A stretch of DNA of 64,000 bases from Gymnorhina tibicen (Eukaryota > Chordata > Aves > Passeriformes > Artamidae), in contig VXAZ01008011.1 in NCBI GenBank assembly GCA_013399875.1, positions 280 to 64,279 on the forward strand. The letters run 5' to 3'. Below, in pieces: positions 49,251 to 61,300 of the stretch. The first letter of the stretch is position 1. Every line of letters starts with the position of its first letter. The notes under the pieces are model-generated. The model had not been told where the DNA came from. It worked only from the letters and a program-made list of their open reading frames with translations, and ran no database searches. Both the position numbers and the translations under genes were made by a program.

Positions 49251-52027
49251 AAATCTAAAATCCGCAGCTGTTCTAGATGGGTTCATATTGTAAACTCTCA
49301 AATGCTTAATTTTTCTTACACTCAGTTCATACATTTTAATTTTAATGTTTTCTGGACTTTTTGTTGGTTTAGGGATTAAAAGAATAGTACCACTTTTGTT
49401 CCATGAAAATATTAGAGAAGAAGTAATAAAGCAAATGGTTTTCACTTGCACTAGCTGTAAAAGAGAATGGGGAGACGACAAAATACTTCAAATATACGGG
49501 GTAGAAAGACTAACATGACAATTTTTTACATGTAGTAAGAAAAGTAATCTATTTTATGAGCACTTTCTCTGTGAAGCAGAGCAGTTACTACACTTAATTT
49601 CAACATACTGTGACTAAAGTAGATTCAGTGAGGAATTAAACACTAAAATATTTTTGTTGGTTATAAGTGATAGGAACTGTCAAATTAGGCTCTCTTAGGT
49701 TTTCATTTACTCTTTATCATCTGACTCCCTAGAAAAGTAACACATCTTGTGGCTTATATTTCTAGTATATCAAAACTTTAACATTTCCTGGGCTTTTTCT
49801 CACTGTCTGCATATAATTACTTAATTACTGTATATGGTATGAAGAACAAATGAACTTTTTCTTTTGGCTGATTATGCACTGGGAAAATCTTTATGCTCTG
49901 TAGCATTTCAGTTTTCTGAAACCACAACTGTTGTGTTGACTCTTGGCAGAAAATGAGGAACTTCAATAATCTATCCCAGAAAACTCTGTTGCTCAGATTT
50001 TCTGTTTCATTTCATTATGCACATGTGTCCTGAGCCATTTATTGGCACAGGACTACTTGGCAATGAACGTTTCTATGAATGTATCTTCCCATCTCTCTGG
50101 TTTTAAGGATTCATGCTCCGTTTTGTGAGATCATCAGAAATACATTTGTGCAAAAAATTTCCTATGAACTAACATCTATCATCTGTATGCACTGGTCTTC
50201 TTCAGTGTAAGTGGAGCATAGACAGCCAGTCAAGGAAAGCCCTACAAGATGTGAATCTAATTTCCCTTAACAGAGGACTTTTCTTGACAAAGCACTTGTA
50301 CCATTTCCTCCTGTGTGATCTGGGCATTATCAGCTGCTTCACAGGAGAAGTGTGAGAAAAAAGATATGTACAGGAAGACGTTGCGGGGACAATAGCTAAG
50401 GAGAAAGTTTTTGACTCTGTATATATGTCCCTAGTGTGTTCCTTTGCCTAAGAGATGGCATTTTAAATCTAGCATTCTTGTCATTATCTTTTCATGGGCT
50501 ATCTTGTATATCCTCCATTCCACTCCATCTGCCTCAATTTGTTGAATGCCAGAAATTTTATTCCTTTAAAAGTTCTTCACTCTTCATATAGAAAACAAAG
50601 TACTTATTTTCTTTTCTCATATCTAAGTGTGTATTTCCTTACTGTAAATAAGAAGTTAAAAGTAGAGATAAAACTGACAAGAACAGATATCTCCTGGATT
50701 AATGGAAATGGAAAGCAATGAGATCTAAAGAGTTAAATCTACCAAGAGAAGCAGCAGATGCTTATAGACATCAAGGTTGATTGAATTTAGTTGCTGGTTT
50801 TATGACATTTATTAGCCCTGGGCAGTAGTCTCAAGTATATCTATTTTTTTCTTTTTGGATGCTTTTAGAAGAACAATGACTGTTGTTAATGAGTGAATAA
50901 ACCAAGGAAAGACATAACCAAACAGATTAAAAATATTCGCAAGTGTTTTAAATTCTGTATACAACAGTAAGTGAATTACATAATGCATTCGTTGCCTCTT
51001 GGTACCCTGACCTGAAAAACAGATTGTCATATGATCCTGGCTGAACATTTTGTCCCTCCCATCTCTACATAAGCAAGGTATTTTCCAGGCTGATATACCT
51101 GCATGGTACAGCTTGTGCTATTAAATATTCTTTGTGGTCTGTGGATGTAGACTTTGTTTGCTCAGGTTTTTTTAGCAAGCAGCAGGTATGTATTGCACAG
51201 CGTTCAGTTCCCTAAGGTGGGCACCTAATGCTGTTTCCAGTGCACTAGAATATGTGAGCATTCATGTATGACTGGCAGATACGATATAATGACTACAGGG
51301 AACCATCCCCCTTCTGGGTGTCAGCTGGAGGGTAGGTAAGACAGTCAAACAGACATCTATGTTTAGGCAAATAACTCCTGTCCATCTGTTTCCCTGTCAT
51401 ATAAAAACTCTGATTTCCTGATGTGATCCATGGGATTCCTGAAACCGGTTGCTGTAGTGCTTTGGATATCCTGTATTTGTAGCTGCCTTCTAGCTTATGA
51501 GACAGCAAAAATAGGCAGATAGAAAGATGTCATAATTCTGAAAGCAATTAAGTAATTTTCAGCACTACATTAGATCATCTGTCTCCATTGCTTCTTTTTC
51601 CTTAGAAACAGGAGAAAAATGTCATTCTACATTGTCTTAACTCTGTGGAGGAAGGGAAAAAGCAGACGTATAGACCAAAAAGGCAGCAAAACCTTTATCT
51701 TAACCTGTAAGATTCATGGTACAGATGGTGTCCAATAATGTTGCTTTCATTAAACATAGCCTTGGAATTTTGCCTCCTGCAGTTTATTAAACCTTAGTAC
51801 TAACTGCTAACAATTAAGGCAATTTAAATATAAAATTGGATAATTTGCTGGCACTGAGTTACAATTTAGTTGTTGTTTTTGCCGATGATAGCTGGCTTCA
51901 GGGTTGAGTTCTTCAATTTCCCTAAGTTTCTGCAAATTATTAAGTCCAAGGTAGTAAATGTTGAGTGTTTTGGACAATAATGTCACTATGATTAATCTCC
52001 TTTTTTTGCACCTATTTATTACAAAGA
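49251..52027. other. Unique AT-rich DNA, no gene seen
   Basis: Apart from a possible continuation of the preceding LTR to about 49717, nothing recognisable is present. Confidence 0.45.
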
Positions 52028-52430
52028 ATTGCAGGGACCTTATAGATCATCTCATTCCAAGCCTCCGTCACTGCCAGGGGCACCTTTCACTAGGCTAGGT
52101 TGTTCAAAGCCGCATCCATCCTGGCCTTGAACACTTCCAGGGACAGGGCACCCACAGTTTCTCAAAGCAACGTGTTCCAGTGGCTCACCACCCGCAAAGC
52201 AGTGAATTTCTACTCTATATCTAATCTAAATCTACCTTCCTTTAGTCAGCAACTGGTTACCTCTCATCCTATCAGTACAGTATCTGAGAAAGAGTCCCTC
52301 CCCATCTCTTTTGTAGGCCCCTGTTACTGGAAGGTGCTATATGGTCTCCCCAGAACCTTCTCTTCTGCAGGCTACACAACCCCAACTCTTTCAGCCTGTT
52401 CTCACAAGAAAGGTGCTCCAATCTCACACC
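52028..52430 (-). mobile_element. CR1 LINE 3' fragment, 5'-truncated
   Basis: In antisense it shows the CR1 tail and C-terminal pol: GCAGGGACCTTATAGATCAT, CATCCATCCTGGCCTTGAA, CACTTCCAGGGACAGGGCA and CAGCCTGTTCTCACAAGAAAG near its 5' limit. It stops at about 52430. The final octamer repeats are missing. A 113-residue plus frame over it is an antisense shadow. Confidence 0.93.
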
Positions 52431-53937
52431 TACCCTACTAAACTTTTGTTTGTTTGAAGTATTGCCTAAGAATCAGAACTTTTTACAGCTTTTCTGTAAT
52501 GTTAAATCTCAGCAAAACAATATTACTGGTTTATGGATTCCAGAGGAAAAGATACCAGATCTCATGAACTTTATCAGGCCTGGATTTTGAACATACAAAT
52601 GCCAAACATTAAAACTATTACTAATTCCTATGATGTTTTTGTTTTAATTTAGAAAAAATTACATACCCCACTATACAATATGTAGAAAAGTATATCCATT
52701 TCCAGTAACAGACAAGTATCTGTCTTTTGGGAAAAAGAGAAGGCTAAACATGTCTCCAAACCCATTCTCATATATGGTATTTGAAAGCTATGGAGATGAA
52801 ATGGTGACTACCTCAATTAACTTGCTTTCTTATTTAACCAAAAATCTGAACAACACATCAACTTTTCTCTCTCTTCTGTGTTAATTTTGAAAATGCCTAA
52901 TGCTCTTGAAGATTAGGCATTCATGTGATAGAGAGGTGTTCTGCAAATTTCTCTGAGCAGCAGTGTGGATATGACTCATGACCTGCCTTTGCTTTTCTAA
53001 TTTTAATTTTAGTTTGAAATGACAAAACTGATTGTATGAATACCTTAAACTAGTTTTAAACAGTGGCTATTTTATTTTTCTTCACCATCCTATGACTCCA
53101 TCATAAACATTGAAAATTTAGCAGCTAGTAGTCCTGTTTCCAACATATAAAATTCTGGAGACAAAAGGAGTCTGTTTCTTGCTTGAGGAGCTGGAATAAG
53201 ACTATCACCAATAACATATTAATTATATCTCACATACTCTTTTTTTATCAGATAATCATTCAAGAAATTTTGGTTTCCCAATCAGTCACTTAACCACATC
53301 AGTGAAACTGGGGAGCTGTTTGTTGTCTTTCACAAGAGATTAAGTTTTGGCCTTCAGCCAGTCAGTCTGAGCCAGCACTAATATAATTCACAACTGGAAG
53401 AAGACAATCAATTAATCAATACTATAATTTGGAACTGACCACAGCACTAACACTCATAGCTATTAGACTTACTGACTGACACCTTTTAGGATTAATGAGG
53501 TAGCAAGAGCAGACAAACTAAAGATTCATTTAAAGACTTTTTTGTTCTCAGATCAAGCTGCCTACTCTATTTTGTCATTTTTTAACTTAGATATGTCATT
53601 GAGAAACACTAATGTAAATACAGAGTATTGAAAATAGAAAATTGCTCTACCACTGATGGATTAGAAGCACTCATAGATCTCCTCCAAAGTTTGCTTGTTG
53701 GTTTAAAGTGAGCTAATTCAATGCTAGAGTCCATATTGTCTCATTACAAAATATAAAATTCCATTTTAGAGTCAAACCTCATGGTTTCTTGCCCAAAAAC
53801 ATTATATATGATTTATCCCAGGGCTGTTAACACAGGGCCTTTTCAAAAAAAACTGTACTGTCTCTCAAGTTAATCTTAGCTTTTGGTTAGTTTTTCAGTA
53901 CACCGAATATGGATCCATCGATGACACTAAAATTAGG
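52431..53937. other. Unique AT-rich DNA, no gene seen
   Basis: No gene or transposon is recognised between the two CR1 fragments. It contains the small hairpin at 52892-52921. Confidence 0.5.
52892..52921. repeat. Perfect 10-bp inverted repeat
   Basis: AATGCCTAAT and ATTAGGCATT flank a 10-base loop. Its role is unknown. Confidence 0.9.
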
Positions 53938-54735
53938 TAGAATCATAGAACGATGAAATATCCTGAGTTGTAAAACTACAAGAATCATTGAGTCCAATTC
54001 CTGTCCGTACACAGGACCACCCCAAGAGTCACACCGTGTGTCTGACTGCATTGTAAAAATACTCATGAACTCTGCCAGGCTGGTGCTGTGACCACTGCCC
54101 TGGGGAGCCTGTTCCAGTGCCCAACCACTCTCTAAAGGAGGAACCTTTTCCTGATAACCAACCCAAACCTTCCCTGACACAACTTCAGGCCATTCCCTCG
54201 GGTCCTGTCACTGTCACCACAGAGAAGGGATAGGTGCCTGCCCTTCCTCTTGCCCTTGCGAGGAAGCTGTGGACTGTGATGGAATCCTCCCTTAGTCTCT
54301 TCTCCAGGATGAAAAATCCAAGTGACCTCAGCTGCTCATATGGCTTCCCCTCTAGACCTTTCATTGTCTTCATAGCTCTCCTTAGGACACTCTCCAGTAG
54401 CTTTATATCTCTCTTATATTGTGGCACCCAAAACTGCCCCCAGCACTCGAGGTGAGGCTGCCCAACACAGAGCAGAGCAGAGCAGGACAATCCCCTCCCT
54501 TGCCAGGCTGGCGATGCTGTGCCTGATGCCGCCCAGGACACACTTGGCTCTCATGGCTGCCAGGGTACTGCTGACTTATGTTCAACCTTCCATCAACCAG
54601 GACCCTGAGGTCCCTCTCCACAGCACTGCTCTTCAGCATCTCATTCCCCAGTCTGTACACACATCCAGGCTTTTCCTTCCCAGATGCAGTATCCAGCGCT
54701 TGTCTTTGTTAAACTTCACACAGTTGGTAAGAGTC
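53938..54735 (-). mobile_element. CR1 LINE 3' fragment of a CR1-J-like subfamily
   Basis: The 3' end is preserved as GAATCATAGAACGATGAAAT (plus view). The copy differs from the other copies in the tail (TATCCTGAGTTG, CAGGACCACCCCAAGAGTC), as in CR1-J-type elements. Antisense pol follows: CAGGCCATTCCCTCGGGTCC, GACCTCAGCTGCTCATATGG and CATCAACCAGGACCCTGAGG. The minus frame at 54403-54660 begins MYRLGNEMLKSSAVERDL, a conserved CR1 block after the RT core. A second frame (54185-54541) overlaps it in another register, showing a frameshift. It is better preserved than most CR1 copies here, but dead. Confidence 0.93.
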
Positions 54736-57700
54736 AAGACCTCTAATTTGTTTACTTCTTTATCAAATACATTTTTACCAAAGCAGAAGCTAGCAAATAT
54801 ATTACAATAATCAAGGTTTCAATTTTATTTTTAGAATTTTTACAGGTTTATTCTTGTCTTCTTTTAGGATAAAAAGAATACAGGATCTGTAGCATTTTGC
54901 ATGTGAGAGCAGAGTGAGGCCATCTCATTTCTTACTGACAGGGTAATCAAGCCCACATAAACTCCAACTGACAAAAAAAAGTGTCTGTTTGCATCCTGCT
55001 GGCTTGTTATCATGTTTTTATTACACAGAAATTGGTTACCTTATCAGTACCTTTCATGGTGCTGTGCATGCAGTTGCTTCTGCAGCTGTTCATGTCTCAG
55101 TTCTCAGCTCTAAGCTCAGAAGCAAGAGCCAGTGCCTTTTCAGAGGAGCTGGAGGAGAGCCTGGAAAACACTGTCCAAGTTAAAAGCAGTTCCTTTCTGG
55201 TAAACGAAACTGTAATTTCCAAATATCTTTAATCATGCTACCTGGTGGAACCGCTATGCAGTAGCAATGGTACCCCAGCTTAGTCCACAAAAAGATTCTC
55301 TTTTATGAACATATAACAAATTTCAGAATGCTACCATAATATGGCATGAAAATGATTGGTCTCTGGCATAAGAAACAGTAAATCAGTCTTTCTAAAGACC
55401 TGAATTTCCGTGTCAGTGAAACCAGACATTTTAAAAAACATTTAGCTCTAAGACAACCAGTCTTAGTTCTAACTTTTCTGCAGTCTCCAAGAATGGAAAA
55501 ACTCAAAGAAATGTCTAGATAATCTCTCTGTTAAAGACATCATATGGCTTCTGTCCATCTTTGGTGCATAATAACCTTTTTGAAAATACATATATCAAAG
55601 TCTACAAGAAACATTGGCCATGTAGTAGATTAGACAAAGAGACTGCCTTCTGGCTTGCATCGATGGTTATGTATAGAGCCTGTTTCAGTATATTTTCATA
55701 AATACACCTGATTCTGGTGTATTTAGAATGACATAGAGGTTTATTTAGCATATTATGCATGAAGTATTCTCCGTTTTAAGAATCAAAAAAATTCCCTGAT
55801 TATCTTTAAAAAAAAATAATTTAAAAGCACTGAAAAAGGAGTAGCTGTTTTCAGTTATTATTTTTCTTAACTTTCCGACTCCCACTGTTGATCAACCATG
55901 TTTAAGATTTTTTTTTTTCTGAATATTCATCTTTAATTTAATTTTATCACAATCAGTGTTATCTTAATCAAAACCCAAACAAGAGGAGGGAAGGGAAAAG
56001 AAGGGAAATGTCCACCCAGGGAACATGGCTCGTTAACCCTTTATACTGTTAGTTTGGATATAGTGTAGGTTGATTGATAGATATATCAGGCTGATTGATC
56101 AGTTACACAGTTAGTTTCAATTTATGCACCCTTGGCCTTTCTCTCTTTATTCTCTCTCTCTATATATATAGATATTATATATGTATGAATATATTTACCT
56201 GTGCGTACATATGAATCAGTTACATACTAACTGACAGTACTGTACCTATATTTTCTCCTGTTATTTGTGATAGCTAACCCAGAGCAGAAGCAGAATATGG
56301 AGTATGCACATAGAGCAAGAGCATCAGTACTTCCCCAGCACTAGCACTTAGTGAGCACCTGTACTGTCTTGGGACTGGTGGGAGAACCCTTTCTATGGGA
56401 CCTCCCTCCTTCACGTTGCAGTTTACACAAATCATTTATTTTGGTTTTGGTCTTACTGACCCTTATCATTCTTCTTATGTCCTCCTTCATCCTCTTCATA
56501 CACCAAAAGCTGGCCCATATCCCATGATTTCTCTCCTTTGATGGCCAGCAAAGGGCTACTTGTGACTTGTTTGTAGCATAGGCCCTCCTGTATCATGCAG
56601 TTCCTGGCTTTTCAAGGTCCTCTAGGACCCATTTTTATTCTGACATAAGAGATAGCTCATTCTACAGAGAACAACTACATGCTATTACTGTTTGTTAGTT
56701 GTAGGCATATATGTGTTCCAGAAGTGTTTTAACAGTGTATATTACAATAAACAGATGCATATGGCTAAAACTTAGACAAACTTACCGTATTACTCTTCAG
56801 TATCATGAAAGTATCAGGCAAATCTTGTTAAAGTGTTAAAATAAGAAAGATACTGGAGCTAAGTTTTCTTGAGTTTTAAGCTTTTTGGCCACTGAAGGGA
56901 GCTCTTCTGACTTTGCATAACCTACTGCATATTTGCAAAGAAAATCAGGAGCTAATTTTAGTAGAACTTATTGATGTAGTAGCTAAACCATTCTGTCTAC
57001 AGACAGAAACATTTCATGCACATATCCTGTATATTGTCACACATCCTGAACAGATTTTTTGTTGAGATTTACAGTCTGATAAAAAAATGGTTAAAGGTTT
57101 GCATTTTAGCCTCTGCTTTAATGCAGCTGATGTTTTCACTTTGGCAAGGAGAAAGCGGTATTGTAATAAATGGCTGTAATTGCTCTGACTATTATTAGTT
57201 GGTAGAACAGTGGTAAAGTATTCTTTAATTTATCATCGTACTGCAAGCAGTCACTATGAAGACCCTATTGTTACCAGTAAAAAGAAACTTTGAAGTGGAA
57301 AAAGCTGCTGCTCTGTATCACGACCATTGACCAGTTCCTTGGATACACTTAGGTACACCTGACTAAAGCTTTCATTGGAAAATGGATTGCTTCAAGTAAC
57401 TCAGAAGGCCTAATATATAGTCTACCTCATTTATTTTTCAAAGATAGTGGAGCCAGTCATCCCAGCAAAGTGGCAACATTTTTCTCTCTACACACAGGGA
57501 GAAAAAAAACTTCTTTGCTGGCTGTGCTGGTACTATACTGAATATAATCAGCCTGCTTTTCCGTCATCTAGAAAGCAGAGTAGGGAAAACCTATGGCCAA
57601 TTTTATTTTATTTATCCTGCTGTCTCATGATCTTTCCCCTCCAAAATGTGTTGGCTCCCTGAAGAGGAAGATACATCTATTACCTTAAAGCTGGAATAGT

Positions 57701-58125
57701 TCAAAAGAACTGGAGAAATGGGACAGAGACAGAAAAAGGTCTTGATGCAATATTCATACATTATAATTGTATTAATGTTATAGGCTGACTGGGAATTTTA
57801 AAATATTATAATTATATATAATCAAAATATAATATTTATATAATATATTACATTAATATTATGCAATAAAAACAACCATTATTATTATTTTAAGAGAAAC
57901 TTCTCTTTAGTTCTTATTTTCTTCTCAATCCTGAATAATATGCATGCAGAACACCCCACTCTATTACACAAAAAATGTGCTCTGCATTCACACCACTATC
58001 TCCTCTCAGTGGAATTCGCCTTTAAATATTGACTCAGAAAAATGTGGAATTCCATTTACTGTGCTTTACTGACTTCTTAAATATGTCTGTATATGATTAA
58101 AATGAATTTAGCTGTGGTGGTTTAC
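54736..58125. other. Unique AT-rich DNA, no gene seen
   Basis: Only low-complexity tracts stand out: CT then TA runs at 56141-56195, and an AT-only stretch at about 57798-57870. Reading frames are short and without motifs. Confidence 0.5.
56141..56195. repeat. CT/TA simple repeat
   Basis: TCTCTC units are followed by TATATA units, a short compound microsatellite. Confidence 0.8.
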
Positions 58126-58306
58126 TTTGGTTTGGTTTGGTTTGGTTTGGTTTGGTTTGGTCTCGTTTGGTTTGGTTTGGTTTGGTTTGGGTTTGGTTTG
58201 GTTTGGTTTGGTTTGGTTTGGTTTGGTTTGGTTTGGTTTGGTTTGGTTTGGTTTGGTTTGGTTTGGTTTGGTTTGGTTTGGTTTGGTCTGGTCTAGTTTG
58301 GTTTGG
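58126..58306. repeat. (TTTGG)n pentanucleotide array, about 36 units
   Basis: Head-to-tail TTTGG units span 181 bases with a few variants (TCTCG near 58161, an extra G near 58190, TCTGG and TCTAG near 58287-58295). Because 5 is not a multiple of 3 and the unit has no stop in its frames, all frames stay open and give false repeats such as FGLVW on one strand and NQTKP on the other. None of these is a gene. GG tracts every five bases could form two-tier G-quadruplexes on the plus strand. Confidence 0.98.
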
Positions 58307-61300
58307 TTTTTCTGAATCCAAAACTTATTTTGGAATAGCAGTATTGTGTAGGGAAGAATTTTCAAAACACGTATGCTATTGGTGATGCACTTCTGTCCTC
58401 AGCTTAAGCTCTGATGACACCTCTCATTTTCTCCTGGGGGAGGAAAAGCAGAAGGAATTACACACCATAACTGACTGACATTGTAACTGAAATTCGATAA
58501 ACAGTTCTGTTGGCAATACGTAGACAGGAATAGACTCTCTTTTAGAATAGACTCACTCACTTTTAGCTGTGCTGATGCCTTGTCAGGCTAATCAGAGTTG
58601 CTTTTTAGAAATGAAGACCAGCTCACAATAGAAGTCCAAGGACACAGTTCTGTAAATATGGTTCTGCTGTCACCGAAGTGACTGTTCACTATACAAATAT
58701 GCTTTAAAACAGTCTTTTACTCCTGTTGAGTCCTGGGACTATTCCATCAAATCAGGGATTTTACTGTATACATATTTCTGAGTACGTTTTGTTAAAATTA
58801 TGACTGTATGGTTAGGCTTCTGTGAAGAGCTTGGAGAAAATAGTGCTATGTTGCAGCTGGCCCAACAGCTGCTGTATATGCTTATCTCGAGAGCCTGTAT
58901 TTTCAAGTACATATTTTCAATGGTGTTTTGTAATAAATCATTTTCTCACTAGTTTTAATACCTTATTAAAGGTATTAAAATACATTAGCACTTTCAAATC
59001 CATTATCATGCAGTGTTTTTAGAAAATTTTGGAGAATACTTGAAATGTAAAATAAATAGTGATCTTACTACAGATGTCCTTAGGCTTTCATCCTGTGACA
59101 TACTCAATACTACAAGGAAAATAATATGAGACAGATGGTTTCCACTGCTGAACTAGAAGCTGAATCTTCTAGGTACTTTTTAAAATTAATTTTACATTTT
59201 GATGTCTTTCTACTATGCCTTTGCTATTAAATCTTTCTGTCCTGTTAACAATGAAACATCTAAGTCATGCACTTTCATCTGCACATTGAAAAAACTTAAG
59301 AATTGCAAATCTCAATGGAAATAACAGCAGTGATAGCATTAGGTGTGTTCTTTCTCCTGTAAAGAAAATAAAAATGTGGATTAAAGCTGTATCTATGAAC
59401 TGATATGATTACTTATTTGTAAGAAAACATGTAAGTCTAGCAAAGGTCTTCTAGTTTTAATTTTCATATGTATTTTGAAAATACTCAAAGGTACAAATAA
59501 GTTATACCTTTCAGCAATTTGGTTTTCTAATAAATAATTTAATTTTATTTCTTCCAATTAATGTCATTCATAAAAATAGCACTGACTTAGGGAACAAACT
59601 AATACAGTATGGAATGGGGAATTAACAACTACCCTTTTCTGATGATTAAAAAAAATTGAGTTTCCATGTAGGAAACATGATCTCCTTACATAAACAACTA
59701 CTTAGTGGGAAAAACTGCGAGATTTCTTGACAGTTAGGAGGAGTCACCAAAAAAAAAAAAAAGATGAGAAATCACAAAGAGCTCTTACATACAGATATTT
59801 TGTGAATTTGCTTTCTTCATAGAGGTTTTGAAAGTCAATAATTAATTTCTTAGAGAAAGAACCATAAATGCCTGCTTTGCAGTAATAACACTACATTTTT
59901 CTCAAGCACTTCAGAAACACATTTGAGTTTCAGAGCTATGGCTTTTTTTCAGCCCGCTTTTCTGATTTGGCATCTTTGGTGTAAAACAGAGTATAGAACA
60001 GATAATTTGTGGGTTTGTTTTATAATTTGATTAGACCATGTGCATGAATAGTAATTCTGAGGATGTCAGCAATGATATCTTGGCAAGCAGTTAAAAAAAA
60101 AAATGTTTTGGCATCTTTTCTTATTAAAACGCAAAGGTGGTTAGATGGAATGAAGATATAGGGCATATAACTTGACCTAAGAAGAGACAGAATATTTTCC
60201 TACAACAACAAAAGAAGGGGGAAAAACTTCATCTGTGATTTTGTACTTATATTTCCACAATAAAAAAACATAATGGGGCTTTTTCCTCTCTTTTATGCAC
60301 AAAAATATCTTGCTAGGCCAATGGGCTTCCTGTAAAAATCAGAAGATTTTCTCAGTTTATATCTGACCACTAGATAGAAATGATTGCACCGATGTTATTA
60401 CATTCAAGATTACACCAAGTGACCTCTTCCTACAGAATGGAAAGAAAAATATTAAAATAACTTCATTGTCATTTGGCAGTGTTTTGGAGGAGGGAAGCTG
60501 GAGGGACTTGGATATATTTTGATTTTATTAAAAAGCAGAGGAAAATAAAATGCTATATATTAAATTATTGATACTTTTTTCCTTTCATTTTTTTTCTCAA
60601 GCTCATAATCATAAGAAATGTTGAAGAAGTTTTTGTAAGCTATTTCAATAATAAAGGTGTTTCATTAATTATTTTAATGTTGATTTATGCTTACACGTAC
60701 AACTATGCATCTATCACAAATAGTGTGCTTGTGTACCCCAGCAGTGCTTCCACTACAAAGATATTACTACAAGTTCCTCAGAATTATAGAAAAGGGTAAT
60801 AAAAAGTAATCCTTGACAATTTTGCAGGTTCTGAAAGTTAAATCCTGTTAAGGTTAAATCCTGTTAAGGCCTATGGCTGCCTAACTTGAAGATCTTGTGC
60901 CTGAGGTATTCCTAAATTCTTCTTGAAAGAGGACTCAGTCCTGCCAAGTTCTTAATCCTTGCAGTCCTGGTGCTACATTATTCCCACCCTTCACTTGAGT
61001 GTTGAAGACCATTGACATTGCCCATGGCAGGATCTCTTAAGCAGCCAAATCCTTGATTTTGTGAAAACTTTATGTCCCCTGGACACAAAGCTATGTGTAA
61101 AGTATATAACTCATTAAAGCAAAACAAAATAAAAAAAGCTGAAAGGCAAACAATCAGTTGTTCTTCTCCACAGTTACATACAATCAAGCACTATTCTCGT
61201 GCTGCAAAAGTACCGATCTGATGACTGTCCATCATTGCAGATGGGCTAAATCCTGATCAAATCTATGTCTAATGAAAGGTTCAAGTCCTCATTATGTATA

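Noticed and set aside
48496..49298. Matching AAACTCT words flanking the LTR as a target duplication
   Set aside because: The bases inside the flanks would not give TG...CA ends, so the match is probably chance.
54981..55232. 83-residue plus frame with a serine/glutamate-rich tail
   Set aside because: No splice context or family resemblance, and the length is within chance for this base composition.
58093..58385. Several repetitive frames with FGLVW or NQTKP repeats
   Set aside because: They are translations of the TTTGG microsatellite in different frames.
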